Source: Limisphaera sp049537155 (GTDB taxonomy: Bacteria; Verrucomicrobiota; Verrucomicrobiia; Limisphaerales; Limisphaeraceae). Taken from it: a stretch of 64,000 nucleotides of DNA. The DNA is taken from positions 1 through 64,000 of the forward strand of contig NZ_JBMVQZ010000005.1 in NCBI RefSeq assembly GCF_049537155.1, written 5' to 3'. Positions 44,524-54,270 of this stretch are shown piece after piece (the stretch's first letter is position 1; each line of letters starts with the position of its first letter). The translations under genes and the position numbers were made by a program. The notes under the pieces were generated by a model. It saw nothing but the letters and a program-made list of their open reading frames with translations. It had not been told where the DNA came from and made no database searches.

Positions 44524-44561
44524 CCTTTGCCCAATTCACACAACACCAACCCCCAACGAAC

Positions 44562-46949
44562 ATGAAACCATCCAAGAACGATCGAAACCCAGGACGCTGC
44601 CCTCTCTGGAGGCGTCTGTTCGCACTGGCCCTCGCCATCGTCGGACTCCACCCGATGGATCGGGCGGGTGCACAGGAAACCTTCATCGCCTATCAAGTCC
44701 CGGCCGGAACGGCGGGGAACCAGGCCTTTGGAGGCGTGTTGGGAATGGACTTTGACGTGGAAAATCCCGTCGTGCTCACGCGTTTGGGCGTTTTCGACGA
44801 TGGTTCCGACGGCTTGAACGCCACGCTGATCGCCCGGTTGTGGGACCGAACCACGGAGACCGAGGTTGCTTCCCTCATTTTCACTCCGGACGACCCCGGC
44901 GAATTGGTTGGGGGAAGCAGGTTCAAATCTCTCGAAACCCCGCTGGAGCTGCCCATTGGTTTCCGAGGAACGATCACCGCCGAAGGGTACGGAGAGGAAG
45001 AAAAGCTCCGGAACCGTTTCAACGAGGACACCAACATCGTGTGGACCACGAACGACGGAAACGGTTCGATCCGATTCGTGGGATCCAGTCGTTGGGGACT
45101 GGTGCCCGGGAGCTATCCCTCGACGGTGGACGAGGGCCCGGCGGCCCGGTATGCGGCCGGCACCTTTGAATTCCGATCCACCCCCATTGTCATGCCGGGG
45201 CGGCCTGATCTAACCCTGCGACCTGGTGATGCCCGCGTGGAGATCTTCTGGAACGAAGTCACAAGCCCCCTGCCTGCGGCGGTTTACCTGGTTTTCCGGA
45301 GGTTGGCGGCGGCGGAAACCTTTGAGCTCATTGCCGAGCTGCAAACCACTCATTACTTGGATACCAATGTCGAGAATGGTGCGGAATACTGTTACGTCGT
45401 TCGGGCACGTGCCTCCAACGGCCGGGAAGGCCCGGATTCGCCCGTGCGATGTACCTCGCCCTACCGGTTACCGGACAATCACGAAATTGCATACTTCACG
45501 CCGGCCGCCACCGGGAACCAGGTCTTCAGTGGTTCGCTGGGACTCGACTTCGACATCCAAAGCCCCATCGTGATCAAGGCGCTGGGTGTTTTCGACGACG
45601 GCGCGGACGGGCTCACCCGCCCGCTGGCGGCGCGCATCTTCAACCGCGAGACGCAAGAAATCGTTGCCGAAGTCCTGTTTGCCCCGGGCGAGGGCCGACT
45701 CATCGAGGGCATGCGCTTCAAGGATCTCGAAAGCCCTCTCCGCCTCGAAGCCGGATTCAAAGGCGTCATGCAGGCCGACGGGTACGGACCGGGAGAGCGA
45801 CTCCTCAATTCGGACGGCAACACGAATGCCATCGTGTGGACCCTGCACGACGGGAACGGCTCCATCCTTTTTGTGGGGAGCAGCCGCTACGGTTTTGAGC
45901 CCGGAACCTTTCCCGAAATCCTGGACCAAGGCCCGGCCGCGCGATTCGCCGCCGGCACTTTCTTGTACGAGGTACTGCCTCCTGAGCGCCCCGGCATCCC
46001 TGTCCTCCATGTGGTCGTCCCCTATGAGGACGCCAAAGTCACCCTCTACTGGGATCCCATTACCCGGCCACTGCCGGCGGTGACCTACCGCGTGTTCCGG
46101 GCCACCGATCCTGCCGGCCCCTTCGAACTCGTGGCCGAAACCCCCGACACGTCCTACGAGGACACCGGGCTGACCAACGGGGTGGAGGTCTTTTACCGGA
46201 TCCGCGCGGTGGCGGCCGAGGGCCGGGAAAGCCTCGACTCGAACGTGGTTCGATCCAGGCCCAATCCGCGCGAGCCCGGTGTGGCGTATCTCGTGGCCTT
46301 TGGCCTGGCCGGCTCCGGCACCTACAGCGGCTCATTGGGCATGGATTTCGACGTTGCACGGCCGGTGCGGATCACCGAACTCGGCGTGTTCGACTCTTCC
46401 GCCGACGGCTTGTTTCTGACGCTGACCGTTGTGCTTTACGACCGCCAAACCCGCGAGGCACTGGCGTCGCTGGAGTTCACGCCCCAAGACCCCGGCACCC
46501 TGCGCGACGGCAGCCGCTTCAAGGCGCTGCCACAGCCCGTAGTGCTTCCTGCCGGTTTTCAAGGCGTGATCGCCTGCTGGGGCTATGGCTCGGAAGAGCC
46601 CTATTTCGACAACTCGCTCGACGCAGCCGAGCTCCAGGTCTTTGGTGGAGGTTCGCTCCTCTTTGTCGGATCCGGCCGTTTTGGTGCGGCAGGCCAGTTC
46701 CCGGCCACCCCGGACAGAGGGCCGGTCAACCGTTACGGCGCCGGCACGTTCTACTTCGAGCCCCTCCCCGCCCTTCCCCAACTTCAAATCACGCGGATGG
46801 GCGGGCGAATCCGTCTGACCTGGACGGGCACCGGAGTTCTCGAAAGTGCAACAAACCTTGAAGGACCTTGGACAACTGTTCCCGATGCCGTTTCTGGCAT
46901 GGAGCTTCCACCGGAAGGCCGGCAACGGTTTTTCCGGGTAAGACCCTGA
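44562..46949 (+). CDS. Secreted triple-repeat protein with Fn3 linkers
   Basis: A 795-residue exported protein. The signal peptide ends near GAQE, followed by three copies of an approximately 170-residue domain. Each copy opens AYxVPAGTxGNQxFxG-like, then has LGMDFDV, LGVFDDGSDGL, a DRxTxExVA strand, FTPxDPG, SRFKxLExPL, and closes with IxAxGYG and GPAARYAAGTF. Copies one and two are each followed by a fibronectin-III-like domain (VYLVFRRLAAAETF and VTYRVFRATDPAGPFELVAE). The C-terminus is the verrucomicrobial-type module LTWTGTGVLESATNLEGPW through FFRVRP. The repeated domain is not one I can name. A binding or matrix role is likely. Confidence 0.9.
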   Translation: MKPSKNDRNPGRCPLWRRLFALALAIVGLHPMDRAGAQETFIAYQVPAGTAGNQAFGGVLGMDFDVENPVVLTRLGVFDDGSDGLNATLIARLWDRTTETEVASLIFTPDDPGELVGGSRFKSLETPLELPIGFRGTITAEGYGEEEKLRNRFNEDTNIVWTTNDGNGSIRFVGSSRWGLVPGSYPSTVDEGPAARYAAGTFEFRSTPIVMPGRPDLTLRPGDARVEIFWNEVTSPLPAAVYLVFRRLAAAETFELIAELQTTHYLDTNVENGAEYCYVVRARASNGREGPDSPVRCTSPYRLPDNHEIAYFTPAATGNQVFSGSLGLDFDIQSPIVIKALGVFDDGADGLTRPLAARIFNRETQEIVAEVLFAPGEGRLIEGMRFKDLESPLRLEAGFKGVMQADGYGPGERLLNSDGNTNAIVWTLHDGNGSILFVGSSRYGFEPGTFPEILDQGPAARFAAGTFLYEVLPPERPGIPVLHVVVPYEDAKVTLYWDPITRPLPAVTYRVFRATDPAGPFELVAETPDTSYEDTGLTNGVEVFYRIRAVAAEGRESLDSNVVRSRPNPREPGVAYLVAFGLAGSGTYSGSLGMDFDVARPVRITELGVFDSSADGLFLTLTVVLYDRQTREALASLEFTPQDPGTLRDGSRFKALPQPVVLPAGFQGVIACWGYGSEEPYFDNSLDAAELQVFGGGSLLFVGSGRFGAAGQFPATPDRGPVNRYGAGTFYFEPLPALPQLQITRMGGRIRLTWTGTGVLESATNLEGPWTTVPDAVSGMELPPEGRQRFFRVRP

Positions 46950-46996
46950 CCACCAGGCCAAGAGCCCGTGCACCGACCGCGGCGCAAGAGGTCGTG

Positions 46997-47866
46997 ATGA
47001 AAATCGGTTTCCATACGGACGCATTTAATTCCGCTTGCTGGTCCTTCGACGACTGCCTCCAGTGGGCCAGGCACCACGACCTGCAGTACATCGAATGTGG
47101 TCTGACTGACGGCGTCAGTTGGATCCATGGGCTGGGGTATTTCCCCCATGTCGCACTGTACGAGGATCCCGTTCTGTTGCGGCGCAAAATGGAGCGCTAC
47201 GGGGTCCGGTTCTCGCAGGTGGACGCGGCATTTCCCCTATCCACAGAGGAAGGACCGCTGCGCGGCGTTCCCTATGTGTTGAAAGCGGTGGCTTGGGCGG
47301 CGCAGGCGGGTTGCCCATGCGTGGACACCACGGACGGACTCCATCCCCCGGCCGGCCTGACCGTGAAAGAGACCCTGACCATGATGAAGCGCAGTTATCT
47401 CCAGATCCTCAAAGTGGCCGAGGCTCACCGAATCGTGGTCAATATCGAGCCTCATGGCTGGTTCACCACCCAACCGGACCTGCTGCAAGAAATGCTCACC
47501 TTCACGGACAGTCCCTACCTTCGCTTCAACATGGACACCGGTAACACCTACATCGCCGGGCAGGACCCGGTCAGCTTTCTTAAGAAGTTCCTTTCACGCG
47601 TCGCTCATGTGCACCTCAAGGATGTGTCGTCCTCGTTGGCCGAAAGGATGCGCGGCCGGGCAACCGGCGTGGCCATCAGTCACTGCAGTCTGGGCAAAGG
47701 GGTCAACGCCGAAAACATCGTCGGATGCATCTCCCTGCTGCACGAAGCGGGATACCGCGGAGTCCTCAGTATCGAGTGTGAAGCAGCGGGAGGACCGCTT
47801 CTTGAGGAATCGCTCCTGTGGTTGAGGGCAACATTGGAACGACTGGGCATTGCGGAGACACGATGA
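46997..47866 (+). CDS. Sugar phosphate isomerase/epimerase (TIM barrel), first copy
   Basis: A 289-residue member of the xylose-isomerase-like TIM-barrel family (AP endonuclease 2 superfamily). It begins MKIGFHTDAFNSACWSFDDCLQW and carries metal-site-like segments IVVNIEPHGWFTT, LRFNMDTGNTYIAGQDP, VAHVHLKDVSSS and GYRGVLSIECEA. Such enzymes isomerise or epimerise sugars or their oxidised derivatives. It is 47 bp after the triple-repeat gene and probably in the TetR-controlled unit. The Gfo/Idh/MocA dehydrogenase downstream (48228) has its own promoter but is a natural metabolic partner. Confidence 0.9.
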   Translation: MKIGFHTDAFNSACWSFDDCLQWARHHDLQYIECGLTDGVSWIHGLGYFPHVALYEDPVLLRRKMERYGVRFSQVDAAFPLSTEEGPLRGVPYVLKAVAWAAQAGCPCVDTTDGLHPPAGLTVKETLTMMKRSYLQILKVAEAHRIVVNIEPHGWFTTQPDLLQEMLTFTDSPYLRFNMDTGNTYIAGQDPVSFLKKFLSRVAHVHLKDVSSSLAERMRGRATGVAISHCSLGKGVNAENIVGCISLLHEAGYRGVLSIECEAAGGPLLEESLLWLRATLERLGIAETR

Positions 47867-48152
47867 AATCCGCAGCAGTGCCGGGGTGGACAACGGCGAA
47901 GGGCGCCGCGGCCATGCCCCGCGGCGGACCGGTGGGCCCCCCGCTCCCGGCTCTGCAAGAGGTTCGCTGATGGACCTGCGGCTCCACAGTTGGGAGACTA
48001 CTCCTCTCCGTCGTGACCGGCGCTTTCCGAGGCACCGGCCCTCCGGCCCCGAAGGGCGTGGCCGCCGGAAAAGATCCGCTGAGCAAGGTGCTTTTCATTG
48101 GCAGGTCGGGTCTGACACAAGGCCCGTTCCGGGGCCGAAAGCTCTCCCGAAC
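47867..48152. other. Intergenic stretch without a gene
   Basis: GC-rich sequence with several short inverted repeats near 48020-48075, where termination of the upstream unit is possible. No gene is visible. Confidence 0.45.
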
Positions 48153-48184
48153 TTGCACAGGCGTCCCTGTGCCCAATAAATATT
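48153..48184 (+). promoter_or_regulatory. Candidate promoter with palindromic operator
   Basis: TTGCAC (48153-48158) is followed, about 18 bp on, by an AT-rich TAAATATT stretch (48177-48184). Between them lies the perfect inverted repeat GCACAGG-CGTC-CCTGTGC (48155-48172). The downstream dehydrogenase starts at 48228. Confidence 0.5.
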
Positions 48185-48227
48185 CAGCGCGGGATTTTGC
48201 CCCGGGCCTTCTGAAGTCGATGCGACC

Positions 48228-49610
48228 ATGAAAACCAAGCGACCCCCCTACGGAGACCGACCCTCTGATGTCCAAGCCGGTTTCGCCCGTGGCGACACGC
48301 CCCGCCATGCCTGGAACCGGCGCCATTTCCTCGCCACGTCGGCGGCGGCCACGGCCGGACTGGCCATGCTCGATCTGGCGCGGGTCGCGCATGCCGCCGG
48401 CAGTGACAGGCTGCGCGTCGGGCTCATCGGCTGCGGCGGCCGCAACACCGGCGCCGCCGTCCAGGCCCTGCGCGCCGACCCCGGGGCCGTCCTGGTGGCG
48501 ATGGCCGACATCTTCCTCGAACGGATCCAGAATGCCCGCCGCGTCATCCAAGCCGAACTGGCCCGAGACGGGCGCGACAATCAGGTGCAGGTGCCCGATG
48601 AACACGCTTTCACCGGGTTCGACGCCTACCGGCGCGTCATCGAGCAAAGCGACGTGGTCCTCATCGCCAACGCCGCCAAGTTCCACCCCTGGCACATGCT
48701 GGCCGCGGTGGAGGCCGGCAAACACGTGTTCGTCGAAAAACCGCACGCCATCGATCCTCATGGCCTGCGCCTGCTCGAACGCGCGGTGGCAACGGGCCGG
48801 CAAAAGGGCCTTTGCATGGTCTCCGGCCTGCAGAGCCGCTACCACACGGGTTACCAGGAAACCATCCGGCGCATCCAGGAGGGCGCCATCGGCCGTGTGA
48901 TCGCCATCGAGGAAAACTTCCTCCGCGGCCCGTACGGGATCCTGGAACGACCACCGGGCCTGACGGAACTGCAGTGGCAGTGCTACGTCCAGTACCGTTT
49001 CCGCTGGCTCTCCGGCGACGACGTGGTCCAGTCGCTCATCCACAACCTCGACCGCGCCAGTTGGGTCCTGGGCAACACCGCGCCCCTCCGATGCCACGGC
49101 CTCGGCGGCCGTTCCACCCTCACCGAGGCCCGGTACGGGGACGTGTTCGATCACCACTCGGTGGTCTATGAATGGCCGGACGGCATCAAGGTCTACGCCT
49201 TCTGCCGCACCACGCCGGGCTGCTATGACGAGAACTCCAGCCTCGTCCACGGCTCCGAAGGCCGCGCCGACCTGCTCCACTGCCGCATCACCGGGGCACG
49301 ACCCTGGCGCTGGCAGGGAGCGTGCGACCCCTACCAGGAGGAACACAACGCGCTGTTTGCGGCCATCCGCAGCGGCAAACCCCTCGACAACGGCGATTAC
49401 ATGATTCGCAGCACCCAGATCGCTGTCATGGGCCAGTTGTCGTGCTACACCGGCCGCGAAATCACCTGGGAACAGATCCGGAACTCCGATTTTGCCTACC
49501 CGCCCAAGCCCGAGGACTGTCGCGACGGCATGGAGCCGCCCACCCAACCGGGTCCGGACGGCACCTACCCGGTGCCGCGCCCCGGACAGACGCGCTTCGA
49601 AGGGCTCTGA
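48228..49610 (+). CDS. Gfo/Idh/MocA oxidoreductase, Tat-exported
   Basis: A 460-residue NAD(P)-dependent dehydrogenase-type protein with a twin-arginine leader (NRRHFLATSAAATAGLAML), so it is probably exported folded with its cofactor. The Rossmann loop is GLIGCGGRNTGAAV, followed by AVEAGKHVFVEKPHAIDPHG with the catalytic-type Lys of EKP, and ENFLRGPYG and QSLIHNLDRASWV in the C-terminal domain. It acts on unknown sugars, as many verrucomicrobial paralogues do. A second, cytoplasmic Gfo/Idh/MocA gene occurs at 56280. Confidence 0.93.
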   Translation: MKTKRPPYGDRPSDVQAGFARGDTPRHAWNRRHFLATSAAATAGLAMLDLARVAHAAGSDRLRVGLIGCGGRNTGAAVQALRADPGAVLVAMADIFLERIQNARRVIQAELARDGRDNQVQVPDEHAFTGFDAYRRVIEQSDVVLIANAAKFHPWHMLAAVEAGKHVFVEKPHAIDPHGLRLLERAVATGRQKGLCMVSGLQSRYHTGYQETIRRIQEGAIGRVIAIEENFLRGPYGILERPPGLTELQWQCYVQYRFRWLSGDDVVQSLIHNLDRASWVLGNTAPLRCHGLGGRSTLTEARYGDVFDHHSVVYEWPDGIKVYAFCRTTPGCYDENSSLVHGSEGRADLLHCRITGARPWRWQGACDPYQEEHNALFAAIRSGKPLDNGDYMIRSTQIAVMGQLSCYTGREITWEQIRNSDFAYPPKPEDCRDGMEPPTQPGPDGTYPVPRPGQTRFEGL

Positions 49611-49706
49611 CCTGCGGGCGGATCCCCGCAGCTCGTGCGCAGAGAACCCACTGCGCAAGAAACGGTGCAGCCGGTTTCCGGGGGCGGACCGGGGCCGGAG
49701 GCTGCG

Positions 49707-51155
49707 CTACGCATCCGGGGCGGTCCGGCCGGCACCGCTGTTCCCGGTCGTCAACCGCAGCCCCTGCGCGATGGGTTCCGGTTCGGGCAGGTCCTTGCCC
49801 GGCGCGCCACCACCCAACGCCGCCAGTTTTTCCCCCGCCGGTCGGACCCTTGCCTGGAAACTGCCGACCGCATCGTTGTAGGCGGTCACCGCCCGTTCCA
49901 ACCCTGCACGCAGCTTCTCCAAGTGCTGCGTGAAGGTCACCACCCGCTCGTACAGGTCACGCGCCGCCTGCGCGATGCGCTGGGCGTTCTCCGTCTGGGC
50001 GTGCTGCTGCCAGCTCACCGCCACCGAACGCAGCAAGGCGATCAACGAGGCCGGCGTGGCCAGCAGAATCCGCCGTTGCGCCGCCCAGACGATCAACTCA
50101 CGGTCACCCTCCAGCGCCGCGCTGAACAGCGATTCGGCCGGCAAAAACAGCACCACGTGATCGAGGGCGTTGGGAAACTGCCGGGGATAATCCCTCTCGG
50201 CCAGGTCGGTGATCGTCTGCCGCAGTTTCCGCGCATGAGCCGCCAACGCAGCCGCGCGCCGGGCCGGGTCCGCCTCGTCCAGCGCGGACAAAAAGTCCAG
50301 GTCCGGAACCTTGGCATCCACCAGGATCACCCGGTTGCCCGGCAGATGCACGATCAGGTCCGGTTTCCCCTCCGCCCCGCTGACCTGCTCCACGAAATCG
50401 CAGTGCGCGCTCATCCCCGCGGCCTCCACCACACGCCGCAGGGTTTCCTCGCCCCAGCGACCCCGTGCCGGGTTCGATCGCAGCACCATCCGGAACTGCT
50501 GCGTCTCCTGGGCCAGCATCTGGCTCTGTTGCGAGAGGGTTTCCAACTGCTTGCGCAGCTCGCCCAGCACCACCGACTGCTGGCTCTCGGCCTGCTGGAG
50601 ACGGCGCTGATACGCTTCCAACTGCTCCTTCAACGGTTGCACCAGCGCGCGAATCGCCTCCTGACGCTGGGCCAGATCCCCCTTGGCCGCCTCCTGCAGC
50701 CTGCCCAGCATCTGACCCGCCAATTGCAGGAACGCCGGCGCGCTCTCCTTCAACGCCTCGGCGCTCAGAGCCTTGAACGCCTCGCGCACCTCCGCCAGGG
50801 CCTTTTCGCGGGCCTCCTGCCACTCGCGCAACGCACGCTCGTACGACTCCCGCTGCTCCCGCAGGGCACGCTCATGCGATTCCTGCTGCTCCCGCAGGGC
50901 GCGCTCGTGCAACTGCTGCTGATCCGCCATCAACCTCCGCGTGGCGTCCCGCTCGGCCTCCGCCGCGGCCTTTCCACGACTGAGCTCGGCCATTTCCGCT
51001 CGCAGTCGCACCAGTTCCTCCTCCCGGAGGCGCACCTGATCGCGCAACTCGTTCTCCAGGCGCAGATCGCCCGCCTGGGCACGGTTGCGCGCCCACAGCC
51101 AGACCGACACCCCGCCGGCGCACGCGCCCAGCACGAAACCGATCAACCACTCCAT
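49707..51155 (-). CDS. rmuC: DNA recombination protein RmuC
   Basis: A 482-residue protein. An N-terminal membrane segment (MEWLIGFVLGACAGGVSVWLWA) and a long coiled coil (about 30-205, Glu/Arg/Gln-rich with ESHERALREQ-like tandem units) are followed by the RmuC nuclease-like domain. That domain has SNPARGRWGEETLRRVVEAAGM, KPDLIVHLPGNRVILVDAKVPD and DHVVLFLPAESLFSAAL. RmuC is linked to limiting inversions and rearrangements. The ATG at 51155 is chosen because it starts the membrane anchor. The DAK in ILVDAKVP matches the PD-(D/E)XK-type core. Confidence 0.93.
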   Translation of the reverse strand: MEWLIGFVLGACAGGVSVWLWARNRAQAGDLRLENELRDQVRLREEELVRLRAEMAELSRGKAAAEAERDATRRLMADQQQLHERALREQQESHERALREQRESYERALREWQEAREKALAEVREAFKALSAEALKESAPAFLQLAGQMLGRLQEAAKGDLAQRQEAIRALVQPLKEQLEAYQRRLQQAESQQSVVLGELRKQLETLSQQSQMLAQETQQFRMVLRSNPARGRWGEETLRRVVEAAGMSAHCDFVEQVSGAEGKPDLIVHLPGNRVILVDAKVPDLDFLSALDEADPARRAAALAAHARKLRQTITDLAERDYPRQFPNALDHVVLFLPAESLFSAALEGDRELIVWAAQRRILLATPASLIALLRSVAVSWQQHAQTENAQRIAQAARDLYERVVTFTQHLEKLRAGLERAVTAYNDAVGSFQARVRPAGEKLAALGGGAPGKDLPEPEPIAQGLRLTTGNSGAGRTAPDA

Positions 51156-51261
51156 AAACCAGGTCTCCCTGCTCCCCGCCCACGGGCCCGGCCCCGGCAC
51201 ACCGTTCGCGACCGGCCACGGCGGGTCGTCCGCCCGCCGGCCCGCCCCGACAGATCCCGGT

Positions 51262-51660
51262 TCAGGACCCGGCCCCGTGGCCGTAACAGGCGATCACCTC
51301 GATCTCCACCCGCGCACCTTTGGGCAACGCCGCCACCTGCACCGTCGAACGGGCCGGATGATCGCGCGTGAAAAACCGCCCGTACACCTCGTTCATCGCG
51401 GCAAAATCCTGCAGGTCGGTCAGAAACACCGTCGTCTTGACCACATCGTCGAACGTGAGACCCTGATCCTTCAGCACGATCTCCACGTTCCGCAGCACCC
51501 GTTCGGTCTGCGCTCGGACGTCGCCCTCGACCAGTTGCCCCGTCGCGGGGTCCACCGGAATCTGTCCCGCACAAAACAACAGGTCGCCCACCCGCACCGC
51601 GTGGTTGTAGGGTCCCACGGCCGGGGCCGCTCCCGCAGGTCGAATCACCAACTTCTTCAT
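51262..51660 (-). CDS. ridA: RidA-type 2-iminobutanoate/2-iminopropanoate deaminase
   Basis: It hydrolyses reactive enamine/imine intermediates from PLP enzymes. The 132-residue product has AVGPYNHAVRVGDLLFCAGQIPVDPATGQLVEGDVRAQTERVLRN, TTVFLTDLQDFAAMNEVYGRFF and the Arg in PARSTVQVAALPKGARVEIEVIA. GAGG and AAGGAG lie before the start at 51660. It follows the Nramp-like gene by 22 bp on the same strand. Confidence 0.95.
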   Translation of the reverse strand: MKKLVIRPAGAAPAVGPYNHAVRVGDLLFCAGQIPVDPATGQLVEGDVRAQTERVLRNVEIVLKDQGLTFDDVVKTTVFLTDLQDFAAMNEVYGRFFTRDHPARSTVQVAALPKGARVEIEVIACYGHGAGS

Positions 51661-51682
51661 ATCCTCGTTGCTCCTTCGAATG

Positions 51683-53245
51683 TCAGGCCCGGTCGCATTG
51701 GAACCGAGCCTCTGCGTGCCCGACAAGCCCAAAGGCCCGGCAGTCCACGTCTGCCCGGACCGTTGGCAACGGACGGCCCGGCACCATCGCTGCCGGTCGG
51801 CCCAACAGCAAAGGAAGCCGATCCCAGACCCGCGTCTTGAGCTGGACGCCGGCACCCACCACCGACAGCGCCACGGCCACCAGCAGAATCAGGTTGAACA
51901 CCAGCCGGCCCGGCGTCGCCGCAAACCCCGCCCCGCCGCAACTGCGCCGGTTGTACAGCACCAGAAACGTCACGTAGGCGATGGGCAACATCGCAAACGC
52001 GATCGCCGACGCCACCACCGGCATCCACAACGGCGTGGACGTCACCACCCCGAGCAACCCCACCACCGGCACCAGCGTGAACATCCGATACCGCTTCTCC
52101 GTGTACTCCAGCCCGAACATCTCGCACACGGTGAACCCGCACACCACCATGTGGGCGCTGATCGCCCCGCAGGTCATGGCAATGAACCCCAGATCGAACA
52201 CGATCCGCCCCACGTTCGCGCCCATCACCGGCACCAGCGCCTGCGCCGCGTCCACCGGCCGCAGGTCCGTCCGCACGATCCCCGCCCGCGCCGGATCGTA
52301 CACCGTGTTGGCCATGGCAATGATGATCAGCGAGGTCACCGGTACAAACGGCACGAGCATGGACATCACCAAATCCCACCGCGCCAGCGGCCGGTGCACC
52401 GGTCCCCAGCCCTTGGCCAGCAGCGAGTACCCGTACAAGAAGGTCATGTTGATCCCCACCGCGGCGCCGATCGCACCCAACACGGTTTGTACCCCGTTGG
52501 CCGTGCGCGGGAGCGTGAAACCGAAAAACCCGCGCACCAACGCCCCCCAGTCCACCCCCGTCCAAACCACCACCGTGGCAAACGAGAGGATCACCAGCAG
52601 GATCACACCCCGCAAAAACCACTCGTAAACTCGGATCCCCGCACCGCGCCGGCCGTAACTCCAAACCGTGGCCAGCGACACGCCCAGCAACAAAAAACCG
52701 GTCCCGAAACTCACCGCGTAACCCGCGCCCGTCAACCGCCGTGCCCCAGCCGCATCCACGGCGTACACCGGCCAGCCGGCCAGCTCCGCCAGGTCCCGCG
52801 CCGCGCCGGCCGCCAGGCCGTACTGCGGAAAATGCCAGATCACCGAGGCCACCACCGTGGCCAACGCCCAGAGAAACGCCAGGGAAGGATGCAGCTCCCG
52901 CGCCACCAACCGGTACGGGCGTTCACCCGTCATCAACACCACGTGCCCCAATGCCGCCAGCATGCACACCCCCAGCAGCATGGCCACCGGCTGAACCCAC
53001 AGAAGGTCGTAGCCGAACGACGCCCCCGCCACCACCGACGCCACCGCACTGCCGGCCCCCAGGGTCATGGCGCTCTGCAACAGACCCGGCCCCGTCCGCT
53101 TCAAATACCCCAGCGCCTTCCGTGGCCACGGCAACGCCTCCAACGCGCGCAACTCGGCCACCTCACGTTCCAGAGCCTCCCGATCCACCTGCCCGCTCAG
53201 GGGCAGCCCCGCCGGCGCCTTGCTGGTCGTGCTCACGATCCGCAT
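51683..53245 (-). CDS. Nramp-like divalent metal transporter family protein
   Basis: A 520-residue membrane protein with about 11-12 hydrophobic segments. The segment TGPGLLQSAMTLGAGSAVASVVAGASFGYDLLWVQ is placed like transmembrane 1 of Nramp/APC-fold carriers, but the canonical DPGN metal-binding motif is not seen. IGAAVGINMTFLYGYSLLAKGWG resembles the transmembrane 6 region. Substrate is therefore uncertain. The C-terminal 30 residues after the last helix are low-complexity. ridA follows in the same direction. Confidence 0.8.
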   Translation of the reverse strand: MRIVSTTSKAPAGLPLSGQVDREALEREVAELRALEALPWPRKALGYLKRTGPGLLQSAMTLGAGSAVASVVAGASFGYDLLWVQPVAMLLGVCMLAALGHVVLMTGERPYRLVARELHPSLAFLWALATVVASVIWHFPQYGLAAGAARDLAELAGWPVYAVDAAGARRLTGAGYAVSFGTGFLLLGVSLATVWSYGRRGAGIRVYEWFLRGVILLVILSFATVVVWTGVDWGALVRGFFGFTLPRTANGVQTVLGAIGAAVGINMTFLYGYSLLAKGWGPVHRPLARWDLVMSMLVPFVPVTSLIIIAMANTVYDPARAGIVRTDLRPVDAAQALVPVMGANVGRIVFDLGFIAMTCGAISAHMVVCGFTVCEMFGLEYTEKRYRMFTLVPVVGLLGVVTSTPLWMPVVASAIAFAMLPIAYVTFLVLYNRRSCGGAGFAATPGRLVFNLILLVAVALSVVGAGVQLKTRVWDRLPLLLGRPAAMVPGRPLPTVRADVDCRAFGLVGHAEARFQCDRA

Positions 53246-53369
53246 CGTGCCGGAGCCGGGCGCTTCCGTTCAACCCCACGTTTGTCCGATCCCCGCGCCC
53301 GCACCTTCCTCGAACCCGGCCGCTGAGGCCCCCGCTGAGCCTCCAAGCCCCGGCCGGACCCATGAACTT

Positions 53370-54257
53370 TCACACCGCCACCCGCAGCGCCCCCGGCGTA
53401 AGCCCGAAAGTAACCGGTGTGCGCCCCGCGCGTTCGCCGTCCACTTCGAACGGCACGGGCGATTCGGACGACAATTCCAACCGCTGCGTCCGGCCCCGCC
53501 GGACCCACCGCCCGGGCAGTCGGCGCCGCAACAGCACCGACAGACCGCCACACACGGCGATCCCCAAGGTCAACCGCGGCACCACGCAAACATCCAACCA
53601 GCCATCCTCCGCAGATGCGCCCGGGAACAACTCGAACGGCCCGCCGTAGAACCGGCCGTTGCCCACCAACACCCACGGACCGCTCATGCACACCTCGGCC
53701 AGTCGGGCCGTCACCAGCGGACAACCGGCCTGCAGCGCTTCCCATCCCGCCCACACGTACGCCCAGGGCCCCAACCACCGTTTCCATCCGGCCCGGACCC
53801 GTTCAATCGCCAGGGCATCCCAACCCGCCCCCGCCAACTGCACAAAAAACCGGCGCCCGGCCGCACCGCCTTCCTGCCACTCCGCCCAGGGCAGGTCCAC
53901 ACGTCGTTCCCGCCCTTCCCTCAACCTTTCCCACGCCCGCGCCAGATCCAGGTCCAGTCCCCGCTCCCGCGCCCACACGTTGGCCGTCCCGAGCGGCAAC
54001 ACGCCCAGCCGCACGCGTTCGAATCCACCGGGCACGTCACCGATCCCGTTGAGCACTTCGTTGACCGTCCCGTCGCCGCCCGCGGCCACCAACAGATCGA
54101 ATCCCTCCCGCACCGCGGCGGCTGCCAGCGCCCGGGCCTCTCCTGCGGCGCTCGTCCACCGGATGGCGGTATCCGGTCCGCAAAGCGTTCGCAACCCCTC
54201 GCCCCCCACCCGCCGCATTCCCCGGGCCACCGGATTGGCGATCACACAAGGTCGCAT
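53370..54257 (-). CDS. Diacylglycerol/lipid kinase family protein
   Basis: A 295-residue kinase of the DgkB/YegS type. The nucleotide-binding motif AAGGDGTVNEVLNGI and GVLPLGTANVWARERG mark the catalytic domain. The C-terminal beta-sandwich carries GPWVLVGNGRFYGGPFELFPGASAEDGWLDVCVV. Such enzymes phosphorylate diacylglycerol or related lipids with ATP. It lies 13 bp behind the YqaA-type membrane-protein gene on the same strand, so both are probably co-expressed. Confidence 0.93.
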   Translation of the reverse strand: MRPCVIANPVARGMRRVGGEGLRTLCGPDTAIRWTSAAGEARALAAAAVREGFDLLVAAGGDGTVNEVLNGIGDVPGGFERVRLGVLPLGTANVWARERGLDLDLARAWERLREGRERRVDLPWAEWQEGGAAGRRFFVQLAGAGWDALAIERVRAGWKRWLGPWAYVWAGWEALQAGCPLVTARLAEVCMSGPWVLVGNGRFYGGPFELFPGASAEDGWLDVCVVPRLTLGIAVCGGLSVLLRRRLPGRWVRRGRTQRLELSSESPVPFEVDGERAGRTPVTFGLTPGALRVAV

Positions 54258-54270
54258 CGCATCCGCGCCC

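Noticed and set aside
46868..46996. Longer N-terminus for the TIM-barrel isomerase
   Set aside because: It would overlap the upstream coding region and is not protein-like. The family start MKIGFHTDAF is at 46997.
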